A stretch of 11,120 nucleotides of DNA from JAHJRN01 sp043805355 (lineage in GTDB: Bacteria; Patescibacteriota; Patescibacteriia; 2-12-FULL-60-25). Of this stretch, positions 1 through 6,805 are shown in pieces (the first letter of the stretch is position 1; every line of letters starts with the position of its first letter). The position numbers and the translations under genes are program-made. Location: the NCBI GenBank assembly GCA_043805355.1, contig JAZDIB010000080.1, positions 1 to 11,120 on the forward strand, written 5' to 3'. The notes below the pieces were generated by a model. That model did not search any database and was not told the origin of the DNA. It saw only the letters and a program-made list of their open reading frames with translations.

Positions 1-866
1 TCCGCGTCTTTCCGTCGAAGGGCCGCGCGTGGTCGTTCCTCGGCCGTCTTGTCACGCATCGGTTCGATGCGGTGTTCGTCCACATGTCGCCGATTTGGGT
101 CGTGCTTGGGGGATGGTGGTGGCGGCTCACGGGGCAACGAACCGTCCTCTGGTACACGCACGGCACCGCGAGTCGGGATTTGCGCATCGCGCTCACGTTC
201 GCGAATGAAATCCTGACCGCGACGCCCGAAGCGTTCCCGATTCGCTCCGCGAAGGTCCGCGCTATTGGGCATGGCATCAGTCCCCGGTTTTTCGAGGTCG
301 CGCGGTACGAGGGAAATGATGCGCGGAAGGGGAACGGTCTCGTCGTCGTCTCCGTCGGACGCATCTCGCCTCGTAAACGCGTCCGCGAGACGATCGAATT
401 GTTCGCGGCTATTTCGCGACGTTGCCCTGACGCACGGTTCACGTGGGTCGGAGAAGCGCTCACGGACGCGGACAAGGAATACGAGAAGATGGTCCGCGAC
501 GATGTCGAGCGGCTCGGCCTCTCCGACCGGGTCCGATTCGTCGGCGCCATGCCGTTCACGGTCCTTCCGTCCGTCTACGCTTCCGCGGACCTGCTGTTGC
601 ACCTGTCCGCGACCGGAAGTCTCGATAAGGTCGTGCTGGAAGCCCTGGCGGCCGGGTGCGCCGTCTTCAGCACCAACCCCGCGACGTGCGAAGCGGTCCC
701 TTCCGCGTATTGGGGCGGCCCGCTTGATGCGACGGCTGTCGAGGAGTCGATTATTCGTGCGAACAGGGGCGTCCAGACGGCAATGCGTCAAGATGTGATG
801 CAACGCTTTTTTCTTAAGAATCTCATCTCGCGGATAATCGAAACGTGTTTTCCCTTGTCGAAATGA
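1..866 (+). CDS. GT4-type glycosyltransferase (5'-truncated)
   Basis: This is the C-terminal part of a GT-B fold glycosyltransferase, probably a cytoplasmic enzyme adding a sugar from an activated donor to a growing surface glycan. The frame is open to the left edge (first full codon at 3), so the GTG at 72 is not taken as the start; 287 residues are visible. In the visible fragment, the WYTHGT segment (50-55) is typical of the end of the N-terminal Rossmann domain. SVGRISPRKR (117-126) is the usual opening of the C-terminal donor-binding domain. LEALAAG (212-218) carries the second Glu (213) of the EX7E motif. The first Glu of EX7E is Gly205 here, within TGSLDK, so the classical pair is incomplete. 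The stop overlaps the next ATG by 4 nt (863-866), implying one operon. Donor and acceptor are not predictable. Family assignment is confident; the specific role is unknown. Confidence 0.88.
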   Translation, partial: RVFPSKGRAWSFLGRLVTHRFDAVFVHMSPIWVVLGGWWWRLTGQRTVLWYTHGTASRDLRIALTFANEILTATPEAFPIRSAKVRAIGHGISPRFFEVARYEGNDARKGNGLVVVSVGRISPRKRVRETIELFAAISRRCPDARFTWVGEALTDADKEYEKMVRDDVERLGLSDRVRFVGAMPFTVLPSVYASADLLLHLSATGSLDKVVLEALAAGCAVFSTNPATCEAVPSAYWGGPLDATAVEESIIRANRGVQTAMRQDVMQRFFLKNLISRIIETCFPLSK

Positions 867-2791
867 AATCGAATCACACGACCATTCTTTGGTGGGTCGG
901 CGCGCCGATCCTTATCGCGATTTGGGTCTGGGCCCCGCACTTGGTCTGGAATGTTTCTGCTGGGATTCCGGATTGGTGGCGTATCCCGGTGCTTGGAGCG
1001 CCGGTTTTCGATACGTACGCGTATCTCCAATGGCTTGGACAGATCGCGACCGGACTTGATATCGGCGGGCTATTTCGATGGTTCGAATGGCCGCTCCGTG
1101 CATTGACCTCGGTTCTGTATCCGCATTGGAGCATCCCGGAGATGTGGCTTCTGACGCGATGGCTGTCCGCGGTCGCGATGCTGTGGGTCAGTGGATGGTG
1201 CGTCCGGAAGATAGGCGGACTCGACCTGTGGCCCGCGCGGCTCACATCCCTCTGCATCTGGCTTTCGCTTATGTTCGTGCTCGGGATGCGGCCAGGCGTG
1301 TATTCGTGGTATCTGCCGCTCGGGTTTTTCGGCTTGGCGGCTTCGGCGCTTGTCGTGTCTGCCCTCGATCGCGGAAAAATCGCTGCGGCGGTCCTTTGGT
1401 CCGTGCTCGCGCTCGTCGCCACGATGGTCTACCTCTGGTTCATGTTGGTCGTCTTTATCTGGATCGCAAGCGCATGGAGCGCGTGGGTCATCCGGAAGGA
1501 CAGGACCGCATGGATCGTGCTTATCGCGCTCGCCGCACTCGGTTCCATCGCCACCGCCTTCGTCATGGCGCCGTGGCTGGAACAGTCCGCGTGGTGGCCG
1601 GTCCTCGTGGATGTGCAGGAGCGAGTCGGGGTCGCGGAAACTCGGATTCCGCAGATTACGAATCCGTTCCTCGCCATGCTCGGATGGATCGCGCTGCTCG
1701 TCGCGTTCGGGCGCCGTCAGGTCAATGACGTCGCACGAATCGTGACGGTCCAATGGGCATGGATCGCGTTGCTGCTCGCATGGCTCGTGACGCCGTTCAT
1801 CGGGTTCTACATCCACAACGACCATTTTCGCACGCCTATCGTCCTGCTCTCGTGGGTGAGCATGGCCGTGCTTTGGAACTCAATCCGTTCAATATCTGTC
1901 ATTCCTGCGGAGGCAGGAATCCCTCCGGAGGGGTTCCCGCCGTCGCCACATAGGCTCCGCGGGAATGACATGAAAATATATGTTCCGATCGGAGTCCTGT
2001 TAGTTGCTCTCGCGTTCATCCTGAAGATCCTCGTGAAGCCGTACGGGGTCGGGAAGGATGATCTCGATATCCTGCATCTTTCGTTGTGGTTCAGCGTCGC
2101 GGTCGGCGCATGGCTCGTGATCCGACATCAGCGGGGGAGCACGACAGTCCCGTCGTCGCGCTGGGGAGCGGTTATTCTCATCGCATCTGCACTCATGGGC
2201 GGCGTTCCGCTTATCGCGACGTATCAGAGGCAATTCGTGCAGATGCCCGACTTGATATCGCGGGAACCGGTCATGACATGGATTGAGGCGAACATTCCTC
2301 CGGAACGCATCGGGTGCGCGGATCCCTCCACGGCCGACGTGCTGTCGGTGCACACGGGAAGACGTATCGTTCCTGCCGAAACCACGTTCTACATGCGCGA
2401 GTCGAACGACGCGACGCTGAAGAGGTTCGCGGCATTCGCGTCCGGGTACGACCTCGCGGCATCCGGCGCCGGCGACGCGCTTCGGCAATACATCGACTTG
2501 AGCCAAGGAATCGTGTGCAACCAATATCCGTTCCAGTCGAAGATCCTCCGTATGCTAGGCGCGTCAGATGACCGCATCAATGAATTGATCGGATGTCCTC
2601 GTGGGATGTTGGATGTCCGCTTCTCCGCGATCATGTCCATATCGCGCAACGGAATCGTCGACGAGAATGCGTTCAAGGATGCATGTCTATGGGTCGTGGT
2701 GACGGACGACCAAAAGGCCTACTGGCGCATCCCATCCGAGTACGAAGAGACCCGCGTCAGCGACGGGGCCTCGGTGTGGCAGGCGAAGTGA
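863..2791 (+). CDS. Large multi-pass membrane protein, possible GT-C-type glycosyltransferase
   Basis: This 642-residue integral membrane protein has roughly 11-12 hydrophobic segments (about 7-29, 95-115, 125-141, 146-167, 172-208 as two, 217-237, 268-283, 295-316, 324-341, 372-391, 402-420, 433-453). A soluble C-terminal domain of about 190 residues follows. A long first loop (30-94) holds Asp50 in PVFDTYAYLQW, and the C-terminal domain has WIEANIPPE and HTGRRIV. This layout resembles GT-C membrane glycosyltransferases that use polyprenyl-linked sugars outside the membrane, but I see no decisive signature, so the function is inference. Residues 346-369 are encoded by an interspersed palindromic repeat inserted in frame in a loop between two helices. 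I chose ATG 863 because it forms an ATGA overlap with the upstream stop; GTG 845 is possible and adds six residues. The gene ends 3 bp from a convergent gene. Confidence 0.85.
   Translation: MKSNHTTILWWVGAPILIAIWVWAPHLVWNVSAGIPDWWRIPVLGAPVFDTYAYLQWLGQIATGLDIGGLFRWFEWPLRALTSVLYPHWSIPEMWLLTRWLSAVAMLWVSGWCVRKIGGLDLWPARLTSLCIWLSLMFVLGMRPGVYSWYLPLGFFGLAASALVVSALDRGKIAAAVLWSVLALVATMVYLWFMLVVFIWIASAWSAWVIRKDRTAWIVLIALAALGSIATAFVMAPWLEQSAWWPVLVDVQERVGVAETRIPQITNPFLAMLGWIALLVAFGRRQVNDVARIVTVQWAWIALLLAWLVTPFIGFYIHNDHFRTPIVLLSWVSMAVLWNSIRSISVIPAEAGIPPEGFPPSPHRLRGNDMKIYVPIGVLLVALAFILKILVKPYGVGKDDLDILHLSLWFSVAVGAWLVIRHQRGSTTVPSSRWGAVILIASALMGGVPLIATYQRQFVQMPDLISREPVMTWIEANIPPERIGCADPSTADVLSVHTGRRIVPAETTFYMRESNDATLKRFAAFASGYDLAASGAGDALRQYIDLSQGIVCNQYPFQSKILRMLGASDDRINELIGCPRGMLDVRFSAIMSISRNGIVDENAFKDACLWVVVTDDQKAYWRIPSEYEETRVSDGASVWQAK
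1897..1970. repeat. Interspersed palindromic repeat (VIPAEAGIP type) inside a coding region
   Basis: The outer arms 1897-1912 (tgtcattcctgcggag) and 1955-1970 pair over 16 positions, all Watson-Crick except one T-G at 1906/1961. Inside lie a perfect 8-bp inverted repeat, attcctgc (1901-1908) with gcaggaat (1913-1920), and a perfect 12-bp palindrome, ccctccggaggg (1921-1932). The core 1898-1969 is 72 bp, exactly 24 codons, and reads VIPAEAGIP onward in the frame of the host gene. The other + frame gives CHSCGGRNP and the minus strand gives GIPASAGMT. These peptides are recognisable marks of a widespread repeat class seen in many bacterial genomes and often mis-annotated as proteins. The structure is directly visible; the family identification is from memory of those peptides. 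Confidence 0.9.
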
Positions 2792-2794
2792 GTC

Positions 2795-3505
2795 CTATTT
2801 CTTCTCCAGCGTGAAGATGTAGCGGATCGGGAGCCAGTCGAACGGAGCGCCTTGGATCCGCTTGATGCGGAATAGGCCGTCGCACATCTTCTCCATGAGC
2901 GGGATATCGAAGCTCGAGAGGTGCCACTCCTCGGTCATGTCCTTCGAGATGTTCGGGAAGAGCCAGTGGAAGATCCCGATGGAGATGAAGAATTTTTTCC
3001 ACCGGTTGATGTATGGCTCGTTCGGCGTCGAGATGATGACGGCTTTCGTGTCCGGTCCCACGACGCGGACAAGCTCTTCCATGAGGCGACGGGGTTCCGG
3101 GATATGTTCGATCACCTCGCTGCACAGGATGTTCGTGTAGGTCCGGTTCACGATCGCGTCAGGCCACGCCTGCGCGTCGCCAGGGACGAGGATGCCCATG
3201 CGTTCCGGAAATGATTTCTGAATCTTCGCCCTCGTCAGGTCCACGAGCCGCTCGGAGAGGTCGAAGCCATGGAGTCGGCCTTTCGGCACGGCTAATAGAA
3301 CCTGTCCGGCGCCGCATCCGACCTCCAGCGTGTCCGAACCGTCGTCCGCCGCGAGCGCCGCAAGCATCTTCTTGAGGCGGCGGCGCTCAATCCATCGGAT
3401 AAGCGGGATGCGATGGTCGTAGTAGTTGATGATGTCGTATTTATCGATCATCCGCTCGTTCCATTCCTTCAGGACCGCGGGGTCGTTCGTGTTGACGGGG
3501 TTCAT
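2795..3505 (-). CDS. SAM-dependent class I methyltransferase
   Basis: A 236-residue cytoplasmic methyltransferase. Motif I is LEVGCGAGQVL (60-70), followed by the motif II region GFDLSERLVDL (80-90), the motif IV region CSEVIEHIPEP (128-138), and the post-IV strand AVIISTPNE (155-163). These mark the Methyltransf_11 type of Rossmann fold. The acceptor is unknown; in this setting a sugar, a lipid-linked glycan or another small molecule are all possible. The ATG start overlaps the stop of the upstream GT2 gene by 4 nt (ATGA on the minus strand, 3502-3505), which supports the start and suggests translational coupling. The TAG stop lies 3 bp from the stop of the convergent membrane protein gene, with no obvious terminator hairpin between. 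A hydrophobic patch, FFISIGIFHWLF (172-183), may contact membrane or a lipid substrate (inference). Confidence 0.9.
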   Translation of the reverse strand: MNPVNTNDPAVLKEWNERMIDKYDIINYYDHRIPLIRWIERRRLKKMLAALAADDGSDTLEVGCGAGQVLLAVPKGRLHGFDLSERLVDLTRAKIQKSFPERMGILVPGDAQAWPDAIVNRTYTNILCSEVIEHIPEPRRLMEELVRVVGPDTKAVIISTPNEPYINRWKKFFISIGIFHWLFPNISKDMTEEWHLSSFDIPLMEKMCDGLFRIKRIQGAPFDWLPIRYIFTLEKK

Positions 3506-4434
3506 ATCTCGAGATTAATTGTATCAGATACGACATAGGAAGGCCGCTTCCGTGATTCGTCGTACGTCCTCCAGAGGTATTCGCCGATGACGCCCATCAT
3601 GAGCATCTGCATGCCGCCGACGACGAGGACCACGACCATGAGCGACGTCCAGCCCTGGACCGGCGTCCCGCGTAGGACACGGTCTGCGACGACGGCCGCC
3701 GCCGCGAGGAACCCGAGGAGCGCGGTCGCGAGTCCGATGGCGCTCATGGCGCGGACTGGCACGAACGAGAAGGCGATGGCGGAGTCGATGAAAAGCTTCA
3801 GCTTCTTCGAGAACGTCCATTTCGACGTCCCGGCACGGCGCTGACGGCGGACGTAGGGGAGGATCTTCGGCGCGAAGCCGGTCCAGAGCAGGAACGTCAT
3901 GATATGCGAGTTCCGTTCGCGCGTCGTCCGGACGATGTCCGCGACGGCGCGGTCGAACAGGACGTAGTCGAAGCCCCCCTTCGGCATGTCCTTCAGGGCG
4001 TATCGTCGGATGAAGCGCCAGAACACCCCGGCGAAGATGCGGTCGATCCAGCGGTCCTCGCGCGTCTCACGCTCCGCGATGACGAGTTTCCATCCTTGCC
4101 GCCACCAGCCGACCATCTCGCGCAGGAGCTCCGGCGGATCCTGGAGGTCAGCCATGATGAACGCCAGACAGTCTCCCGTCGCATGGTCCACGCCCGCGAG
4201 GAGCGCCGTGTGTGCGCCGAAATTGCGCGAGAGCCGGACGACTTTGATGCGCGGGTCCTTCGCGGCCGCGTCCTTCAGGAGCGCGTACGACGCGTCGCCG
4301 GAACCGTCATCCACGAAGACGAGTTCGTGCTCCATGTCCGGGATGCCCGCGAGGACCTTCTGCAGCTCGGGGATGGTCGTCGGCAGGTTCGCCTCGTTGA
4401 AGTAGACCGGGACGATGACGGAGAGTTTTGGCAT
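3502..4434 (-). CDS. GT2 glycosyltransferase, polyprenyl-phosphate sugar transferase type
   Basis: A 310-residue GT-A enzyme of the dolichol-phosphate mannose synthase/GtrB/ArnC type, which moves a sugar from a nucleotide donor to a polyprenyl phosphate at the cytoplasmic face. LSVIVPVYFNE (4-14) starts the fold. VDDGS (41-45) binds the nucleotide and MADLQDPPE (94-102) contains the metal-binding acidic cluster. RRQRRAGTSKW (197-207) matches the basic acceptor-side motif of this family. Two C-terminal hydrophobic segments (about 228-251 and 262-286) anchor it, followed by a short tail. I chose ATG 4434 because the fold begins within four residues. A longer frame from TTG 4512 runs through a repeat element and adds an uncharacteristic basic tail. 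It is first in a two-gene minus-strand unit with the methyltransferase. Sugar specificity is unknown. Confidence 0.9.
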   Translation of the reverse strand: MPKLSVIVPVYFNEANLPTTIPELQKVLAGIPDMEHELVFVDDGSGDASYALLKDAAAKDPRIKVVRLSRNFGAHTALLAGVDHATGDCLAFIMADLQDPPELLREMVGWWRQGWKLVIAERETREDRWIDRIFAGVFWRFIRRYALKDMPKGGFDYVLFDRAVADIVRTTRERNSHIMTFLLWTGFAPKILPYVRRQRRAGTSKWTFSKKLKLFIDSAIAFSFVPVRAMSAIGLATALLGFLAAAAVVADRVLRGTPVQGWTSLMVVVLVVGGMQMLMMGVIGEYLWRTYDESRKRPSYVVSDTINLEI

Positions 4435-4455
4435 ATGCGATGATGGACGAAGTGA

Positions 4456-4461
4456 ATCATA
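4456..4461 (-). promoter_or_regulatory. Candidate -10 box for the minus-strand GT2/methyltransferase unit
   Basis: On the minus strand the hexamer TATGAT matches five of six positions of the sigma-70 -10 consensus. A start about 7 nt downstream would leave a leader of roughly 15 nt before ATG 4434. I find no convincing -35 box at 16-18 bp spacing, so this is only a suggestion. Confidence 0.25.
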
Positions 4462-4501
4462 TTCAGACCGTCGCGTCCATCGAGCCGCGGCTATTCGGTA
4501 G

Positions 4502-4572
4502 CCCTTCGACAAGCTCAGGGAGTAATATTTTTTTCGCGTCCTGAGCGAGCCTGTCCGCAGGCGAGCCGAAGG
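4502..4572. repeat. Compound inverted repeat with CTTCGACAAGCTCAGG-type element
   Basis: The left half, cccttcgacaagctcaggg (4502-4520), is a sequence I recognise as a common interspersed element in many bacterial genomes. The right half (4540-4572) begins cctgagcgagc and ends gccgaagg. The halves pair as an outer stem, ccttcg (4503-4508) with cgaagg (4567-4572), and an inner stem, gctcagg (4513-4519) with cctgagc (4540-4546). The right half carries its own small hairpin, gcctg (4549-4553) with caggc (4558-4562). A T7 tract (4528-4534) lies in the central loop. Confidence 0.75.
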
Positions 4573-4583
4573 ATTTTCACGTA

Positions 4584-4615
4584 AGCCGTAGCGGCATGTC
4601 GGACAAGCTGCGGCT
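4584..4615. repeat. Hairpin: 9-bp stem, 14-nt loop
   Basis: agccgtagc (4584-4592) pairs with gctgcggct (4607-4615) at every position, with one T-G wobble. It follows the compound repeat by 11 bp and is not followed by a T-tract, so it does not look like a terminator. It is probably another interspersed repeat unit or part of the same composite element. Confidence 0.55.
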
Positions 4616-4623
4616 CGCTGGAA

Positions 4624-4645
4624 GATCCCTCGGATGACCTCGGGA
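4624..4645. repeat. Possible third repeat element (gatccctcgg...ctcggga type)
   Basis: The segment begins gatccctcgg and ends cctcggga. It resembles another common interspersed element that starts with atccctcg and ends with ctcgggat. The internal pairing is poor (only tccc with ggga at the ends), so this rests on resemblance only. Confidence 0.3.
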
Positions 4646-4697
4646 CGCGATGCTTGTCTATTGGGACGTGGAAGCGTTCTGTACCATCTTTAATGCC

Positions 4698-4726
4698 TTG
4701 TCTTTCATGTCTTCTCGCGGTACCCT
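4698..4726 (+). promoter_or_regulatory. Weak promoter candidate for the epimerase operon
   Basis: TTGTCT (4698-4703) and TACCCT (4721-4726) are 17 bp apart, with four and three matches to the sigma-70 consensus. Transcription would begin at or next to ATG 4734, which would give a nearly leaderless mRNA. The match is weak and could be chance. Confidence 0.18.
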
Positions 4727-4733
4727 CCACCGC

Positions 4734-5666
4734 ATGCAACCCCCGTCGAGATGGGTCGTCATCGGGTCGTCCGGGTTCCTCGGGACGAATCTTCTGCGTG
4801 CGCTCGCGCCAGAGGATGGCGAGGTCATTGCCATCGACCGGCGTCCGGCGCGATGGCCGGTCGTCCGCGAGGGCATCCAGTACCTCGAACGTGACAGCCG
4901 CGAGGTCGAATCATACCGCGACATGCTTGTTCCGGGTTCCGTCGTCGTGCATATGGCGAGTATCTCGTATCCGGGCAAGGCGGAGCAGCTCATCGAGACC
5001 GATATCCAGGACAATGTGCTCGGTACCATCCGCCTCGCGCAGGCCTGCGCCGACCGCGACGTCCGCGCATTCATCTTCATCTCGAGCGGGGGCGCCGTGT
5101 ACGGCGACGCCTCGTGTTCGCCGATCGCTGAAGACGCACCGACACGACCCGTGAGCGCATACGGCGCGATGAAGGTGTCCATCGAGCACTATCTCCACAT
5201 CAACCATCACCTGAAAGGGCTGCCGGTCGCGTGCCTTCGGCCATCCAACCCGTTCGGCCGCTGGCACGGGGGATCCGGGCAGGGCGCGGTGAACGTCTTC
5301 CTCGCGAAGATGCTCCGCGCAAGCCCCATCGACATCTGGGGGGACGGGTCGCAGGTCCGGGACTTCGTGGCGGTCGAGGATGTCGTCTCCGCCATCCGGA
5401 CCGTCGGCCTCTCGTTCACGTCCGGGTCCGAGACCTTCAACGTCGGCTCCGGCGTCGGTCGTTCCGTCGCGGAGATCCTGGAGGAGACGCAGCGCGTGGC
5501 AGGCGTCAGGGCGGAGATCCGATTCCTGCCGTCGCGTCCCGTGGACGTCAGGTCGAACGTGCTCGATATCCGGAAGATGAAGGAGTGTTTTAGCTGGGAA
5601 CCGACCGTCCCGTTCGAAGATGCGCTTGCCCGAACCTGCGAATGGAGCCGGACGTCTTTGGCTTGA
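4734..5666 (+). CDS. NAD-dependent nucleotide-sugar epimerase/dehydratase (extended SDR)
   Basis: A 310-residue cytoplasmic enzyme of the GalE-like extended short-chain dehydrogenase family, expected to epimerise or otherwise alter a nucleotide-activated sugar using bound NAD. The Rossmann glycine motif is GSSGFLG (11-17), with Asp35 in the VIAIDRR strand for the adenosine ribose. SSGGAVYGD (117-125) contains the catalytic Ser118, and Tyr143 and Lys147 in YGAMK complete the triad with GalE-like spacing. RPSNPFG (169-175), RDFVAVEDV (209-217) and FNVGSG (235-240) are the usual later family motifs. The length is normal for the family. Earlier in-frame starts at 4650 and 4707 would add N-terminal residues unlike the family, so ATG 4734 is preferred. 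It is the first gene of the plus-strand operon, with a 35-bp gap to wecB. The exact substrate cannot be told. Confidence 0.92.
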   Translation: MQPPSRWVVIGSSGFLGTNLLRALAPEDGEVIAIDRRPARWPVVREGIQYLERDSREVESYRDMLVPGSVVVHMASISYPGKAEQLIETDIQDNVLGTIRLAQACADRDVRAFIFISSGGAVYGDASCSPIAEDAPTRPVSAYGAMKVSIEHYLHINHHLKGLPVACLRPSNPFGRWHGGSGQGAVNVFLAKMLRASPIDIWGDGSQVRDFVAVEDVVSAIRTVGLSFTSGSETFNVGSGVGRSVAEILEETQRVAGVRAEIRFLPSRPVDVRSNVLDIRKMKECFSWEPTVPFEDALARTCEWSRTSLA

Positions 5667-5701
5667 CGATTCGTCCGTTTTTCGACACCCTGCAGATATC
5701 C

Positions 5702-6805
5702 ATGTCCCTCACCATCGTCCTCGGCACAAGGCCCGAAATCATCAAATGCGCACCGGTCGTCCACGAAGCGCAACGTCGCGGCGTCCCCTGCGTCATCATC
5801 CATACCGGCCAGCACTACACGCCGGAGCTTGATGAGCTGTTTTTCCATGAACTCGATCTTCCGGCGCCGGTCGTGAACCTGAACGTCGGCTCGTTGCCGC
5901 CCGCCAAGCAGGTCGCGGCCATGATGGACCGGCTCTATGATGCCTTCCTCGAACGGCCGCCGTCCGTCGTGCTGGTCCAGGGCGACACGAATTCCGTGCT
6001 CGCGGGCGCGCTCACGGCGCACAAGATGAACGTCCCGGTCGCGCATCTGGAGGCCGGTCTCCGGAGCGACGATTGGGATATGCCGGAAGAGGGGAACCGC
6101 GTGCTTGCGGGCAATGTCGCGGACATCCATTTCTGCCCGACGGACGTGCAGCGCATCCGCCTGGCGACCGAAGGCGTCACGGAAGGTGTCCATGTCGTCG
6201 GGAACACGGTCGTCGATGCCGCGCGCCATTACGTGGGGAAGGCCATGTCCTCGTCGACGGTCCTCGATGCGCTCGGCCTGACGCCCGGAACGTTCGCGCT
6301 CCTCACCATGCATCGGCCCTCGAACGTCGACGAGCCGGGACGTCTCGGCGACCTCGTCGCCTGCCTCGAAGCCGTCGCGTCCTCGCAGGGATGGAAGATC
6401 GCCTTCCCGGTCCATCCGCGGACCGAGGCCGCCCTGAAGGCGTCTGGCCTGTGGGAACGGCTCGAGGCGTCGACGACCTTCGTCCTGTCGAGGCCCGTCG
6501 GCTACCTCGACCTGCTCCGTCTCCAGGAGAACGCCGCGCTCATCCTCACGGATTCCGGCGGTGTCCAGGAAGAGGCGAATATCCTTCGTGTCCCGTGCGT
6601 CACGCTCCGTGCCAACACGGAGCGACCGGAGACGATCAAGGCCGGCGGAAACATCCTATTCGCGGGATCGGACGTCGATGCGCTTATGGCCGTCGTGAAG
6701 GAGATGACATCGAAACCGCGCGACTGGGAGTGTCCGTTCGGCGACGGCCGGACGTCGGAGCGGGTGATGGATATCCTGAAGCCATATCTCGGGACGGATA
6801 TATGA
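5702..6805 (+). CDS. wecB: UDP-N-acetylglucosamine 2-epimerase (non-hydrolysing)
   Basis: A 367-residue cytoplasmic GT-B-fold enzyme interconverting UDP-GlcNAc and UDP-ManNAc, a standard precursor step for surface polysaccharides. IVLGTRPEIIK (5-15) is the family opening. Residues matching the E. coli catalytic set are visible: Asp95 in QGDTNS, Glu117 in HLEAGLRS, the PEEGNR segment (128-133), and His204 in MHRPSN. TDSGGVQEE (283-291) is the UDP-binding segment near the C terminus. The length is close to the usual 370-380. I chose ATG 5702 because the first strand begins three residues later; an in-frame ATG at 5642 would overlap the upstream gene and add 20 unrelated residues. The stop overlaps the next ATG by 4 nt. 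No UDP-ManNAc dehydrogenase (wecC) is in the window, so whether ManNAc or ManNAcA is the end product is open. Confidence 0.95.
   Translation: MSLTIVLGTRPEIIKCAPVVHEAQRRGVPCVIIHTGQHYTPELDELFFHELDLPAPVVNLNVGSLPPAKQVAAMMDRLYDAFLERPPSVVLVQGDTNSVLAGALTAHKMNVPVAHLEAGLRSDDWDMPEEGNRVLAGNVADIHFCPTDVQRIRLATEGVTEGVHVVGNTVVDAARHYVGKAMSSSTVLDALGLTPGTFALLTMHRPSNVDEPGRLGDLVACLEAVASSQGWKIAFPVHPRTEAALKASGLWERLEASTTFVLSRPVGYLDLLRLQENAALILTDSGGVQEEANILRVPCVTLRANTERPETIKAGGNILFAGSDVDALMAVVKEMTSKPRDWECPFGDGRTSERVMDILKPYLGTDI

Larger units (their letters stand above)
4435..4733. other. Divergent intergenic spacer holding repeat elements
   Basis: This 299-bp region between the divergent GT2 and epimerase genes is the only long non-coding stretch. 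It must contain promoters for both units. From left to right it holds a possible minus-strand -10 box, a compound inverted repeat at 4502-4572 with a T-tract in its loop, a hairpin at 4584-4615, a short third element at 4624-4645, and a weak plus-strand promoter candidate next to ATG 4734. Short open frames here (for example 4515-4739 on the minus strand) read through the repeats and have no protein-like features. Confidence 0.7.

Noticed and set aside
1753..2019. Small open frames encoding CHSCGGRNP (+) and GIPASAGMT (-) peptides around the repeat
   Set aside because: These are alternative-frame readings of the palindromic repeat within the membrane protein gene, a known source of false small proteins.
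2786..2800. Bidirectional terminator between the convergent genes
   Set aside because: Only 3 bp separate the two stop codons and I see no stem-loop with a T-tract around them.
4435..4512. N-terminal extension of the minus-strand GT2 from TTG 4512
   Set aside because: The extension begins inside the interspersed repeat, uses a rare start codon and encodes a basic tail unlike the family; ATG 4434 puts the fold at the usual position.
4502..4534. Possible intrinsic terminator: repeat followed by a T7 tract
   Set aside because: The sequence before the T-tract forms only a 3-4 bp stem by itself, and no plus-strand gene ends upstream of it. The T-tract sits in the loop of a larger inverted repeat instead.
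4515..4739. Short minus-strand open frame in the divergent spacer
   Set aside because: Much of it reads through the repeat elements, and it overlaps the epimerase start and has no protein-like segment.
5207..6415. Long open frame on the minus strand (about 400 codons) across the epimerase and wecB genes
   Set aside because: It lies antisense to two clearly conserved enzymes, has no recognisable domain, and is rich in Arg, Asp and Gly as expected from the complementary strand of GC-rich codons.
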